In this document: in pieces, positions 27,311 through 41,010 of the stretch
Layout of the letters: each line of letters opens with the position of its first letter
Numbering within the stretch: position 1 is the stretch's first letter
Origin: Prunella strophiata
Taxonomy: Eukaryota; Chordata; Aves; Passeriformes; Prunellidae
DNA: 64,000 nucleotides
Direction: 5' to 3'
NCBI GenBank assembly: GCA_036583965.1
Contig: JAZBQD010000030.1
Location: 57,103,551 to 57,167,550 of the forward strand
The notes under the pieces: generated by a model
Seen by the model: the letters and a program-made list of their open reading frames with translations, nothing else
What the model was told of the DNA's origin: nothing
Database searches by the model: none
Made by a program: the position numbers and the translations under genes

Positions 27311-28676
27311 ACATTTTGGAATTGGCTCCTTCTCTGCCAACACAGTAACCTGTGCTGAACATCTGAAAGATGACCCATTATGCTGTGATCTAGCATCCTC
27401 CCTTAACTGAATCCCTGGACTGTGGAAAAGATGGGGTTTTTCTGAGTAGGTGATTAGCTTAGGAAAAATGGAGAATCAAATTTCCCTAGAATGATGGAGT
27501 TTTTAAAGGGCATCATGGTTTAAGGATGGGAACTAAAAGATTTGAAAAAAAAAACCAAAATTGCTCCAACTCCCATTGCACTTCAGTTGTGTACTGGGAT
27601 TTCTCTCATTTATCTTTAGTTCACCTAAACCAATAGAGAAATAATGTATTCATCTAAGCTTATTTAATTGGCAACCAAGACTAAGAGCTACATGCATTCC
27701 AGTACCTCTGTTTTGAACATAGATGTGAAGTCAGATAGAATAAATTGCTTTCTACGGTTTTCTGGAGGTACTCATGTGTCTTTGTTGACTGGTTTTGTCA
27801 ACAGGCAAGATAAGAATTTCAAATTGCATGTTTAGCTTTTAAGTGACGTGAAATGACTACATAATGTTTAGGAATCAATAACATAAAATTAATTTTCTGT
27901 GACATATAATTTTGTGGCTCAGTTTGTTTCCAGGACCATACTCCCATTCCATGCTGCAGATGAAGTGCCTGCTTTTTAGGGAGCCACAAAAACTCTGAGA
28001 TGAAAATAACATCCAGCTGCAGAGGTTCTAGGAGGTGTTCCTTATGCTCCTTATACCCTTTCCACCCTTGTGCATTCCTTTCAGTCTCAAGCCCCTCACT
28101 GCTGTGGAGCTTGCCAGGGAAACTCTCCCTGTGCCTTTGGCACCAAGCTGTAAACAAAGTGCTTTGTTTCAACAATGATATATACTATATGAATCATTTT
28201 AGGCTGTTTCATCAAATATGATAAAAATTACTATGTATTATGGCAGCACAGGGAATATAGAGGAGATTTGGGCTCATTGTTTAGTTTCATTAAGTTCATA
28301 GAGAACTTAATTAGGTACATAATAAAGCTGTGAAGAACACTGGAGTTACCACAGAATGAAGCTGAGTTCTGAGCATGCCTTGCTGGAAATACTGGTGTAA
28401 AAATGGTTTTAACCTTCCCCAGGAGAGGATGGAATTAGGAACTAAGCATCTCAAAATACAGTCCCCAAATGAAACAAAACACTAGAAACTTCATAATCCA
28501 GTTACATCCCAAACTCCAAGGGGCTGGCAGGTGACTAATAAATGGCTGGAAGAAATTTTTGTGGATAACTTGGCTGCTAATGTACCTGAACTGCTAATGT
28601 GTTATAAAAAATTATTCCACCATTCCACATGCTAGTTCCAGTACAAAACCTATGGATTGTTTTCTTGGTGTCTTTG
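27311..28676. other. Non-coding DNA, no recognised feature
   Basis: Mixed-composition unique sequence. A 118-codon minus-strand frame (28175-27819) overlaps an opposing frame and has no recognisable motif, so I do not treat it as a gene. Confidence 0.6.
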
Positions 28677-29000
28677 TGTGGGAGGTAGTACTGAAGGTAA
28701 TTTCACCCCCTAAGGAGTTGCAGCTGTTCTGATTACTAAGATTTGGAACAGGTGTGCCCTTAATAGGGCACAGGTACATCCAATGACATTTGAGTAATAT
28801 AAAAGGAGGGGCCAGCAAGAGAGGAGAGATGGAATTCAGCTAGCAGTGCTGTGATGAGGAAGGAGGATGGAGTCAGCACTGCTAAGAACGGAACTTGTGA
28901 AAAGGTATGGGACTTTTTATGACAAGATAACATTTCAGAGCTTGGTGTTATAACTAGTTACTTTATCTGTGTTGTTAAGGATATCTTTGTAGGCTACAGT
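28677..29000 (+). repeat. Promoter-like interspersed repeat, copy 1 (LTR-like)
   Basis: This segment is repeated in inverted orientation at 54340-54020, with roughly 85-90% identity by eye over the first 240 bases. It begins TGTGGGAGGTAGTAC and contains a CCAAT motif (28780-28784), a TATA box (28798-28806) and, about 100 bases further on, a splice-donor-like AAAG|GTATGG (donor at 28905). Similarity fades near 29000. A start with TG, a core promoter and dispersed copies fit a retroviral LTR or LTR fragment. A clear 3' CA end and target-site duplication were not found, so the class stays open. Confidence 0.6.
28798..28806 (+). promoter_or_regulatory. TATA box in repeat copy 1
   Basis: TATAAAAGG, a strong TATA match, lies 14 bases after a CCAAT motif and is conserved in the second copy (54220-54212, minus strand). 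Promoter activity is inferred, not shown. Confidence 0.45.
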
Positions 29001-32000
29001 TTTATCTTCATGGGCTGAGTGTGTGGTCCTGGGAAGGGCCTTGGAGCTTAAATCTTACTTTGGTCACATATTTTACTTTTTAATTTTTCTCACTCTTTGC
29101 AACACATACACAGCAGTTTTCTTTTGCTTACATAGATGGCTAACTGATACTAATGCTGAATAATTCATTTATACTCTAAACTAAATTTATTTAATCTAGA
29201 TTAGGGAAACATGGATGTTTAATCCTTAACTGCTTTTATAGTCAATGGAAACACTTACAGCAAGTGAACTATGTTTTCCCAATGCATACACATATAATAA
29301 GTGGGATAAACCTAGCTGAAAGTGTTTCCACAGATTGGCAATATTTATGGCTCTTTTAGATATGGCAATTTCTAAGAAGCCTAGTTTTCATTACACATTT
29401 TTTTGCATCCAGACAACAATGATTTGGATAACATGTGGTGAAAGTCAGAATTTTGACTCCTTTCTGAAGGAAACTGCGGTCCCTTTTGAAGATAAAGAAG
29501 TGAATTTTCACTAAAGAAATGAATTATCACATAGTTTACATCAAAGTTAAGGAAAATTATTGTAATTTATATTTTCCTCTTTTTTTCATACTTACAGTAT
29601 TGCATGTTACCTATACACATCTGTCTGATGTGACAGAGGGAGAGTGCCTTGGAAACCACACCAGTGTTGGACATGGGTGAAATATTTTCACAGCTAGATC
29701 TCAAAATTGAGCTGTATATTTTAGGAAGGTCTATTTTCCTGAGTCAAAGTATATCATATATATAGACATAATTTTGTGTGTTATTTATTCTCCTGTTCTA
29801 TATATCTGTTGCTGTGAAGAACTTACATATTTCAATATTTTACCTGAAGTGCTGCTTTGAGTGTTTTCAGAGGCTAAGTGAAAATGTGGATAAGTATATA
29901 GTTTTTTGATATCCCTTTAAAATCCTGTACAATTTGGTCAGCTGACAATGAGGCATATCTTAATATTATCTCAATAATATGTACTGCAGCCATGGAGTGA
30001 GAGTCAGAAAGAAAGTGTTTATATTTTATTTTATTCTTCAAGGCAAAAACTTTCGTGAAACTGACATGTTAATAAGAAACCATTTTTGTTAAAGAAACTT
30101 CCTTTTTTATCATGACTATTTAATTATTCAAATAAATCATACTTAAAAGGTTTCACTTAAATACAGCTTTGTGTATAAGCCAATTAGTTCCTATTTTCTA
30201 CCAAAAGGTCCTGTGAAAGTTCACCAAAATATGATGTAGGGGTCACAATACAATGAAACAAATCAGATCACAGAGGTGTTGATTGCAGACTGATGACTCC
30301 CTAATGTCCTCTGTAAGAATGAGCAACATTAAGAAAATAAATTTGCTTGCCTTTATTTTCTAGCATGACTAATATGAATCAGTTTACTGTGCAACAGTTT
30401 TAATCAAGCTACTTGTATAAAATGAAGACAGAAGTATGAATGCAGCAGACAGTATTCCTCTAGTTACTAATCCATGTTCAGGATCAGGTTATTCTTCACA
30501 AATATGTTCCCTTTTTCACTCACTTAAAGATGTCTCTGTAGAAGTGTCCCTGTGCTGCAATGTAAAATTCATTTGCTTTGGTGGAAATTTGCTTTTTCCA
30601 TTTAAATACAAAGCATGAATTTGAGTGCCCCCAAGTACCTCCAAGTGCCCTCATGGTTTTGTACATATTGTGCTGGCAGCAATAAGAGAGTCATTTCATG
30701 TCTACCCTATCTTCCCTGATGAAAACATACACTCTTTAAAAAAAAACTTTTTCAAATGGTGATGATGGATTCTCACTTGTCCATATTTCTTTCTGACAGA
30801 CTATCCCTTGTCTCCAGTAACAGTTGAATACTTTGGCCACATCCAAAATGTGAACAGATTTCCCAGTGAAAGGCATGATGGAAAACTTTACTAACAGTAT
30901 GCACAGAATAGAGACAGAGGAGTGTCTTCATTAAAGTAAGGTTTGCACTTTGAGTTCAACCATGTTATTAGATGCCTAAGAAAACTACAGAGGAGAGACT
31001 TAGGAAATTAATAGGAACTTTGCCTATGGCAACAAAGCTATGAATTTGTTTTTTCCCACTCGCATGGCAAATAGTTGCACTTGGCTTTAGGGAGACACTT
31101 TATATTGACGTTTAATAGTCCTTTAATAGACACTGTATTTGATGCTCTTCCTCCACTGGAAAGCTCCTATCCTTTCAAGCTAACTGATGTGTACTCATTG
31201 CACTGTTTATTTCAAGTTCCATTTCACTGCTCTTACCATAATGGTTATTTAGGGATTGTTATTGTGATTCATATTACATTATGAGCATCATATGAGATTA
31301 ACTCTCTGTGGCAGTATCCCTTCTCTACAAATATATTTGAAATAAGCCATATGCCTGTCTGATAATGAGTACAATTTCTCCATCAAGTATATGTTGCATT
31401 TTGGGTTGGATATTTCTGAATTGGATAAGAAGACCTTCAACTGTTATTTCATTTTATTGAAGCTATATTTCATACATTTGGTTTTTCCTTTTCTCTGTCT
31501 CTCAGTCCCTGATCAAGAAAGATACAGTATGAATCCGATTGCAGCAAAAGTACAGGTAGCAGCTACCCCTGATATCAGCTACACATAATTTACATTTTTC
31601 ACGTTTCAGTCAGAAAGTTTTGTTTTCCTGAGCTTCTTTTTATTTTCTATTTATTTTCTGAGAGCAGAGTATAAAGGAAACTTATAAAAGGAAGAAATTA
31701 TGGTTCTCTGGTTTAGCACAAATAATTGGTTAACAAATGCTGAAGAACTCCTTAGATAGTAGACCACTTTGTACAAGTATTTGATACTAAGGTGAAAATT
31801 TGAATGGTAATTTTAATGAAAGATACAGAGAAAATTAGCAACTGCACACATTTATTTAATGTTTAAGATATGGCAACTAATGAAGATTTATTTGCCCTAA
31901 TGTTAGTATCCCTGGAGAATTGTGACTAAGTACATAATAGGTAAGTTTCTCTAAGCATTTCCTTCACATATTTCTTCGTAACTCCAACCCCCAAGATTTT

Positions 32001-32539
32001 TAGTCCCTTAGGGAAAAAATATAAGACCAATAACAATGGTAATAACAAATTACAATGTGTCACAGCAAGAGAGCAGGAGAGATCCAGGGTATGTCGTTCA
32101 ATAGCAGGGGATTTGTTATATGAAAATGCCTGGGTAGTTGTGGGAAATAGGTCAAAACCCACAGAACAGGGCAAGCTAAAATGCTTTCAACTGCTTTTAT
32201 AGATTTCCCTTGAGGAAAACTCCTGACTCTCAGTACATTAGATTAAATAAACCTTGAACATGCAAATTTATTAGAGCAATAATTAAGAGTTTTGGGAACT
32301 TACATTCTGTGAGAAACAAGTCTAAAGAATAAGAAATTTGGCAGCTTAATGAGGAAACTATATTAAAGCATAATCACAGATCACAAATACTGAAAGAATC
32401 TGGAAGTTTAGAAAAAAAACACAGCTTGGGTAAAATATTGACTCTTTAAGGATTTTAATTGCATTAAGGGAGTATATGGAAAACAGAAAAAGAGGTCAAA
32501 CTGTTAAGGACCAAATGTGTGGAAAAAAATTTGTGAAAG
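29001..32539. other. AT-rich non-coding DNA
   Basis: No gene or clear transposon is visible. One 50-bp exon-like segment at 31506-31555 is discussed as a finding. Short open frames elsewhere lack coding signature. Confidence 0.6.
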
Positions 32540-33680
32540 ACCAAGATGTAAAATAAGACACAACTAGCAAGAGTTATAAAGAACAACAGGAAGACATTCA
32601 GTAAGCAGGTTAGTATCAAGATGAAGATAAAGGGAAATGCTGAACAGAAGAAGGAAGAACTGATTATGATACCAAGAATCCTGAAGTGTTTAATGTTCTT
32701 TTTAGCTTCAGATATTGCTAAAAAGATTGTCTGAGATCAGGCAGCTGACACATAATCAACAAGAAAGGGATAAAGATTCAGTCTGGAGAAAGGAAAAGTA
32801 CATTAAAGAGCTCTAATGTAAGTTAGAAGTTTTATGTTGGATAGTCCAATTGAATTTTACTCAGAAAACTTTAAAGACTTGCAGAAACCATATAGACTTC
32901 ATGAAAGGTTATGAAGTTTTGGAGAGCTGTGAAAAAAGGAAAATCACAGTTCTCATCTTCAAAAAGGTGGAAAACTAGGGATTGAGAATTATGTGTGAGT
33001 TAGCTTTAGCTCCTTTTGTAAAAAGCTGGAACAAATATTCAAACAATTTATGAGCACCTAGAGATAATGTAAGAGTAGAGTAACTGCAAGCACAGTTTTC
33101 TTGGGAACAAAGCTTGTCAGAATAATCTAATTTCATTTTTGTGATAGGAAAACAGTCTTACAGATAAAGGAGAAGAAATGTATATGTTAGATATTTTGAA
33201 TTTACAAAATCTTTTGAAGCTGCTTTATGTGACACATATAAGCAAAAGATAAGATTAAGATGATTAGTATTAAAGATGTGCAAAATTATCAGATGTGCCC
33301 AAAAAGTCTTAAACAATGATTTGCTATCAAATCAGAAGGCAGTATTTAGGCAAGTTCTGCAGAAGTTTTCTCATGTCTTGTACATTTATGGCTTTTTCAT
33401 GAAAGATTTAAATGCTGAAATACAGACTGGGGAAGTGATCAGAAAACAAAAACAGATAAACTGATAATATTTAACAAAGAAAATTTAGAAGTTTAGGACA
33501 AGATACAATGGGTACAAATGGAAACACTTGAAGTTCCATCTGAATATGAGGGAAAATTTGTTTACTGCAAAGGTGACAGAGCACTGAAGCAGGCTGCCCA
33601 TAAAGGTTGTGGATTTGCCTTCCCTGGAGATACTGAAAACCCACCTGGATGCAATCCTGTGCAACCTTCTGTAGGTTGCA
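32540..33680 (+). mobile_element. Ancient CR1 LINE with decayed reverse-transcriptase region and 3' end
   Basis: Collinear plus-strand CR1 pieces can be followed for over 1 kb. The ORF2 linker reads GAGTTATAAAGAACAACAGG; a reverse-transcriptase part reads CAGTTCTCATCTTCAAAAAGG and then GTCAGAATAATCTAATTTC; next comes TTTGAATTTACAAAATCTTTTGA, corresponding to the conserved 'D.S.AFD' region; the 3' part reads GACAAGATACAATGGG, GACAGAGCACTGAAGCAGGC and CCTTCCCTGGAGATACTGAA. Many stops and indels make it a fossil, older than the 18.4 and 52.9 kb copies. The tail beyond about 33680 is not recognisable. The 5' limit may lie somewhat further upstream. Confidence 0.78.
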
Positions 33681-36600
33681 TAGAGTATGTCATGATGCTC
33701 TACTGTCTTGAGCTGTAGAAACAGAAGTCCTGTGCATAAGGTATGTAAGTCAATCTTTCTGCACTGCTTGGCTCTAATAAGACTGCAACTAGAGTTCTGG
33801 TCCAGTTCTGCACCCTGACTGAAGGTGAAGGTAAATCAGATGAATAGAGAGCCTCAAGTCCAGCATATTGTAATGAGAATGGGCTTTAAAAGTATAAAGA
33901 GCTGCTATGTACTGTTTTGTTCAGTCAGCCAGAGAGCAACAAACAGAAACAGATTATGACTCTTTGAGGAGGCATAATCACAAACTATAGATTTATTTGC
34001 TTTTATTGAAGAATCACGTTCCCACCACCAGCAAAATAAAAGTATACCAGTAGATAATTAGACTACCTTTTCTACACACAAGATTTAGTTTGAAATTTAA
34101 GTGGGCCAAAATATTATTTCTTAATTCTCATAAACATTGTGGTCAGAAAATGCTATTCCATAAATTTGATGCTTATATCTGAATTTTGTTCTTAATGGGT
34201 ATTTTGTCTAGAAGTCTGACAAGTCTTGGCAAGTGGATGTTTCCTTTCACAAAGAGTTCCTATTAAAGAACAATGAATGAACCTGGGACTATTGTTTGGA
34301 AAAATGAACAGAACTTATCTAAAGTTCCTAGATAAATATCTATGGGTGCTGTAGACAATGTACTTTCAAATCTAATCTTGACAATACAGCAGAAGCAGAG
34401 AACTGTTGGAAATTTTACAGGAGTTGGAATTTTATAGCAAGCTCTTTATTGTGAGCTTGCTCTATTCATGGAACTCTCTTTTCTTGCAGCCTGCCCCCAT
34501 TGTCATGTAGGCAGGATGTCACCCACATCATCTAAGTTGACACGTAGTCCGTGCTTCTGCCATGTAAGGTGTGATTCTCTCAACTCATGCTCGTGCTGGT
34601 GGAGCCAAGGAGTGACACAACTCTCATCCACATTCAAAATTCATTTGCACGATTGACTTGACATTGAGTTCCTGATAGTCCACCTGAGCCATGGCATTGT
34701 TTCTGACCCTGTGTTCACTCTCAGGGATCAGGTGAATCTCCATTTGGCTGCATTGCTGCTCATCTTTCATAGTGCCTCAATAAAATTTTGTTTATAACCT
34801 GTTGTCAGACTCCATTACTGTTCAGACCACAGAGACACAGTTGTTCTCTGAATAAGCTGATAGTTTGTTTCATGTTGATTAGCAAGAGTGCTGTTGAAAA
34901 GAGATTAGGGAGCCCCATCATTAGACAAAAAGATACTGATTATAAGCACTGAATAAGAATACTTATCAAAAAAAGGAAGATTATGTTCATGCATTAATAT
35001 TCATATTTAGCATTATAATTATTTCTATTTGCCCTGTATATTATTATCTGTCTGTACATGTAAAGAGAACTCAAGTTCAAAGAGACGCCTATTCTTTGTC
35101 ACAAAGCATAAATAACGCCCACTAAAACCTCTGTGTTTTCAGCAGGAAAATAGGACAAATAAAGCTTTTCTGAAAAAAATACACAATCATTCAGTGTCAA
35201 AACTGATGCTGACTATGTTTAATCTCAGTAGCACCAGCATTTTAATGAGGAAAATACAGTAGTTTTTTATTCCACATACATTTTTGAGAGTGTTGTCATA
35301 CATGTTGTGATCACTCACTATGCCCTGAGATTAGTTTATAATATGAGAAAATAAATGCATATATATTTTGAAAAATGACATTTATGGAAATATGAGTGAT
35401 ATAATATGCAAGAAAGTATGCATACACATACTCCAAAACAAGACAAAAATTTTCTGTCTGGTGTCATGTAATCCAAATGAGTGGAAGTTTTGACGGAACT
35501 TTCTTCTGTTTCCTAACAGGAAACAGGTGAAACCAGTCAGTAAAAAAATGTGTTTTAAGTACGAGGACTTTTAATTAGTTAGAGTTTTCTTTTAAGAACA
35601 GATATATCCAGGAGAAAAAAAAAAAAAATAAAAACAACAAAAAACCAAACAAAACCAAACCAACCCAAACCAAAAACCATAAGGAAAGGGGAGATTGCTT
35701 TTTAAAAAATCAAGTTAAGTGATTACACTAAACAGAAAACTGAAATTGACTATGTAAAGGATAAAATCAAAACTTTATGCAGGCAGGTTAAGCTGTGGAG
35801 ATGTTTCTATGGTCAAAATTCCTTACGGAACAACTGAAGCATATATTACACCATTGTACACAAAGTACTAGAGAAGCTATTGCTCTTCTATATGCTTTTT
35901 TTCTATTATGCTCTTCAGCAATCACCTAGAAGAGATTTAGCACAATTTAATATCGAAGTTCATATGCCTAAGCATGAAGTTAAAATTACAAGCATGGGAA
36001 TGACATATAGCCAAGGAAATATATTTAGCAGCTTGGGGGAAAAAATGCACAGGAAGACTATTAACCTAGAATGAGAGCAGAATGGATCAAATGGATGTTC
36101 ATCACTTCCCTACCAGATCCCATCTGAAGACACTCAGTTACATCTGAATAATTTATTTGGAATCAAAATCTCTCTTCAGCAAGGCAAGATGACCTTAGCC
36201 TGAAAACTGTCTTTCAGTGATGGAGACTCTTGGAAAGAGATGTACTAGTCCCATACTTCTCCAGGTCAGCTCCTTGATCAGCCTTAAGCTGTACTAGTTC
36301 GGGTTGCAGAAATTCATCTCACTATGTACCCCTTTAGGCTCAGCTGACAAACACAAATGTGTTGGCAGATAAAATGCATGCAAAAACTCCTTCAAAATCC
36401 TCTTTCTGAGCTCCTTTTGGTTTCAAGGATTGTAAGTTAATGACATGGAATGCAGTCCAGATCTGGTTTTAAGCAGGTTATGTTTGAGTTGAATTTCCTT
36501 GAGACATTGTGATTTTTCAATGGGTAAATGAGAGGCTATTGGTAAGTACCACCACATAGATTACCAAGTCTTGTTTCACTTGTAAAGAATTATTTGCAAT

Positions 36601-38084
36601 GCATGCTTTCTAGACATCTCCTTTTAAGAAACAGCAGTCAGGTGGTTATATAAAAAACTGGTGCTTGTCAGATCTTTAGGGGGTTTGGGATACTTATGTG
36701 AAGAAAGACCACAAAAACATCAGAATTGTCATGAGAAAGCATCAGAAACTCCGATACATTTTTAAAGAAAAGGCCGATCATTTTCTCATTTTTGTTCATG
36801 TAGAAAAATAATTGTCACTTTTACCCTCTGAACTCATTTTTTGCTTGCAGTTCATAACCTTCTCCTGTGGACATGTCTGAAATATATTTCATCTAGGAAT
36901 ACAATCAAGGGGGAGCAAGATCCTTTAGTCTACGCTTCATCTCACTGAGTCAGGTGTGAACTGGAGTCAGAAGCTTCTGCATTGAAGATGATTCTCTAGG
37001 GACAGTCTGAGAGAAAATCTCAAACTATGAAGACCAGAGTAAGAAAATTGTGTTAAAACAGAACGAATAGCTTATCTGACATTGCTAGTTTGAAACCAGA
37101 TGATAGTCTGCCAGTGAGGCAGAGTTGAGCTTTAAGTTCAGACAGCTTTGGAGAACATTTCTACTCCCTGTATCCCAATATATTTTCCTCCAGGTCATGC
37201 TCAGTTATACTTTGTGATTTATTTAATCAAAAAGTGTTATAATTTACTGTCATATCAAAAGAGTTTGTGAAAGCATCTCACCATATCACTGTATGAAAAG
37301 GTGCACCATTCAAGGGAGATAATCAATGACTTATATACTTCTGCATCTTTTCTGATCTGTTTTGTTAATTACTGTTGTTTCTAGCCATTACCCCTATTTT
37401 TCCTATTGTAAAAAGTCCAAGACGTTTTCCATTTCTGTTGGGTTTTTTTTGGTTTTTTTTTTTTTTCCCTCTTGTACCAATCATTTTGCACATGAGATGT
37501 TAGATAGAAATTAACTCTATCTCTCTCAACTCTGTATATCTGTATGCCTATGCATGTCTGAGTGTTTGTGCATGTTTGTGCATGTCTGTATCTCTGCTCC
37601 AGCTTCTCAAAGATATAGAAATGATAATTTCTCTTCCTATTTAAAGCAAAACAAGATTTATTGTTAGAGACCAAGGAATCTGTCACATTGATGTCACACA
37701 GCAGGCAGACGATAGTTCCTGTTTTATATGACACCAATGTGATTGTACCTGCAAGAATAAGTCCTATTCTAGGAATCACAATATCACACATATATTAACA
37801 AATCACAGGGAGTTCAGAAAAGTGCAACAAAAAATGTGCTCAAAAAGAATGAAATGTAAAGAAATAATCACAATGTGGCCAAGTAGTGGCTACTATGAAA
37901 GTGAGTGCGATATGTAAAGGAAAGTAGTGCCAACAGGAGCTTTTAAAAATGGTGCCAGCTAAAGGGAAGGTTGAGGAAATAGCAGGTACTCCTGGAAGAA
38001 GAAGCTAAGGTTAAATCAACAAATATGATATTACAGATATATTTCCTATAATTTTGAAAAAAATATAAGAAAGATATCATAAAA
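33681..38084. other. AT-rich non-coding DNA
   Basis: No gene is seen. About 34440-34810 is less AT-rich and ends in CCTCAATAAAATTTTG followed by TTTATAACCTG, resembling the polyadenylation end of an LTR or a retroposed transcript, but I cannot assign it. 35611-35680 is an A/C-rich simple repeat of AAAACC-like units. A T-rich run lies at 37441-37467. Confidence 0.55.
35611..35680. repeat. A/C-rich low-complexity tract
   Basis: An A13 run is followed by AAACAAC, CCAAAC and AAACC units with almost no G or T over about 70 bases. It may be a decayed poly(A) tail or a simple repeat. Confidence 0.85.
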
Positions 38085-38220
38085 TTAGTAGGGTGGAAGA
38101 GACACAGTAGGCCATCTACCCAAGCTGCTCATTAAAGCAGGGATAGCTTTGAATTTAGACTCTTCTATTAGATGTGTTAGATTTGAGAATTTCTAGGAGG
38201 GATGGGTTGACTCCATTCCA
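38085..38220 (-). mobile_element. Probable old CR1 3' fragment
   Basis: The plus strand reads GGGTGGAAGAGACACAGTAGGCCATCTACCC..., then GCTCATTAAAGCAGGGATAGC, which resembles reversed CR1 3' sequence ('ggtcatctagtccaac', 'gctcaaagcagggtcaac'). The match is short and diverged, so another old CR1-like family is possible. Confidence 0.42.
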
Positions 38221-39427
38221 GGTGCAAAACTTTACATTTGTTTTCACTTGGTACTTTAAGCTTTGCAAAATGTCAGTCCTACCCTTCAGTACATCCTCCT
38301 CTTTTCTGCTTTTCATGTTGTTAATGCATTTTGGTCCTGATGTGGTCTGGTCCCAAGGATTTGTTTATGTAGAACTTGCTATAGCAATCACTAAGACACG
38401 ATCCATCTAATTGTCTTCTGGTACCTTCTGAAGCACTTATTCACCCTGTACTCTGCTTACAGGGACTTGGATAGCTTGAGGTAGAGAAAGTGCTGAGTAG
38501 ATAAGATGCTGAGTATTTCAAGTTTTCTAATATCCTACATATCCTACATATCTTTCATATTCAGCAGCAGCCACATATTTTGCTTTATGCCACTTCTATT
38601 TCTCTAATTACCTATAAAATTGTTTCTTGTTCCCTTTCACACCTCCTACCATTTTCAGTAACAGCTGAACTGTAGTTTTGTTAATACTTGCTCTGGACAC
38701 CTAGGCACGGTTTCTGTATTGCTCTTTAGTGAAGTGTTCCCAACTCCACCCTGTACTTTTTGGGCTTGAGCTCATTCTGGATTTCTGTATTGAGTTACCT
38801 GGCCTTCTGCTGCACATTCTTGTTCATCTTGGGATTGACCTCCTTGTATTTTAAGGAGTTTTTTCTGAGAAGAAAACCTGATTTCACCAGTCCCTTTACT
38901 GTTCAGATAAGTTTCCCATGGGATCCTGCCTATCAGTCTCCTGAAAAAAAAAAGCTGAATTACATTCTTATCTTCATTACTGAAACTCAAGCTTGCTATT
39001 CTGCTACACTAAATGGATGAATAGAATTAATGTCATTGAGATTAAAGAGACTAGAGCACATGTATCCTTGGAACTATTCCACTAGTTCTTTTTCTTCATA
39101 AAAACTTTGTATAAATCCAAATGGGCCTATCAGGAAATAAAACTTATAGCGGTGAAAAAATGATAAAGAGTAGTGACCTTGAATGTTTTCTTTGAATATT
39201 GATTCACAAATTAAATCTTAGGTTATGGATGACACTTCTACTCAGTAATATTCATTCAAATGCCAATAATAATTTAATGTATAAGCAAATAATACCATTG
39301 TCATTATCAACATTTGTTGGATAGTATTAACTATTTTAGTATTATTATAAAATATTAACCCAAGTATTGCAATACTTTTAATAATGTATTCAAATTTAGA
39401 CAACTGCATAATAAATCTCAGAAAACC
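38221..39427. other. Non-coding DNA, no recognised feature
   Basis: Mixed-composition DNA without a recognisable gene. Opposing open frames near 38.77-39.02 kb overlap each other and show no family motif. Confidence 0.55.
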
Positions 39428-39690
39428 AGGAGTAAGAAGCCATTGAGAGGTCATCTGGTCCTTTTCCCTGCCTTAAGGCAAAATCAGTTCTCTCTATGAT
39501 TCTTCATAGACATTTTTCCACTTCTTTTAAAGACTTCTATGACAGATTCCCACAGCAACCTGTGACTGTAATTCACTACCTTACATTCTTCATGTTTCCC
39601 CAGTGTCTATACTGAATTTTCTTTGTTGATTTTGAAGCTCATTAATTCTTGTCTGATACATCAAGATTACAGAGGAAAATTTCACATCCT
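39428..39690 (-). mobile_element. Old CR1 LINE 3' fragment, minus strand
   Basis: The plus strand reads GAGAGGTCATCTGGTCC, CCTGCCTTAAGGCAAAATCAG, CACAGCAACCTGTGACTG and GCTCATTAATTCTTGTCTGATAC. These words are in the order expected for a reversed old CR1 3' end (gene-desert type, no coding capacity). Divergence is high, and the element tail beyond the 5' edge of the match was not found. Confidence 0.65.
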
Positions 39691-41010
39691 TCTCTGTGGC
39701 TATGGGTATCCAGTGTGGCTTAACTCCCCCCAATGTCATTTAACTGCATTTCCCTTAGTTTCTTAAGACAATGCCATGTGCAAAGAGCAATAAATATGTT
39801 ACAAAAAATGGAACTATATGACACATAATTCCCTTTCTATCTGTCTTTGTGTAGAAAGATTAGGTGGTTTAGGCTGGCTTTACCCTGCCTATTCTTCATA
39901 GAGCTGCATTTTGCTTGCTGTGTCCTCCATTCTTGTCTCCTATGTACTTGCAAATAGGTTTTTTATAAATTGCTGACAAAATTTTCAAAAAGTAAAAGTT
40001 AGGGTACTTTACCTATACTTAATAAACTTCTTTGCTTTAGTTGCCTGACTTCCCTCTTTGCTTTTCTTTTTTAAAGTAGATGTTACATTTCATATTATCT
40101 ATAACTCATTAGAAATGTTACTGCCAACAGTTTGCTTATACCGAGTCAACAGAAGTCATCCAGTTAATTTCTGATTAATTGTATATATATCATTAATTAA
40201 ATATTACCCATGCATATCAAACTAATCATATACTGGTAATATTTTTGTTCACATTGCTAAATCATACGTGTAAACTGAAGAAATCTTTCTGGTGGTCATT
40301 ATAGTTACAAATGAAGAATGACAAAGTGGTACTCTGTCAATAAGTTTTACCATCAGCAAAAATTTCTGATTGGGCTTCTATGAGTTATATAGAAAATTAG
40401 ATGTAGTAGACAATATCCTCAGCTGTATTAAACAAAATAAAAACAAACTTAAACCCAGAAGCAAAAAATACAAGCAGGCATAACATTATAGGAAATAAGC
40501 TAGACAATAAAAAACTACTCTGGAACACTTTAATTTTGCTCAGCACTATTCAAACTATACACAGACTCAGACCTGGTGTTCAGTGTGTGCTGCATTAAAT
40601 CAGAAAAACTGAACTCATACAAAAATTATTACTGTGTCATGCCTGTGCTTGGGTGGAGTGCTCCTTTCAAGTTTCCTAGGGGAAAGTTTTTGATTTCTCA
40701 TGAACCTCCATCAGTCACAACTGTTGGATTCATTCTGCATAATATAGACAGTACAGACAGCATATGGTGAAACTAGTTTGGCTGTAATTACAGTAACACA
40801 ACTGGGTTTGGCTCTGGGCAGTAAGTATGACAAAACTGAAAGGAAGCGAAAATCTGGGTTTAAAAAATTCTATCAAAAGAATAGAAAAAAAATTAAATTA
40901 ATAAATAACTTCATTACCTGGTAATAATAAAATACTTTTTTACTGTTTAATACACTGTGTCTTTCAAGTCAGTGTGCTACAAATTCCTCCACTTCAGTTT
41001 CTGAGAAATC
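39691..41010. other. AT-rich non-coding DNA
   Basis: No recognisable gene or repeat. Short AT-rich simple stretches occur near 40.18 and 40.87 kb. Confidence 0.6.

Noticed and set aside
37381..37791. 136-codon minus-strand frame
   Set aside because: Includes a poly(T) run and TGTGCATG-like simple sequence; no motif; chance is likelier.
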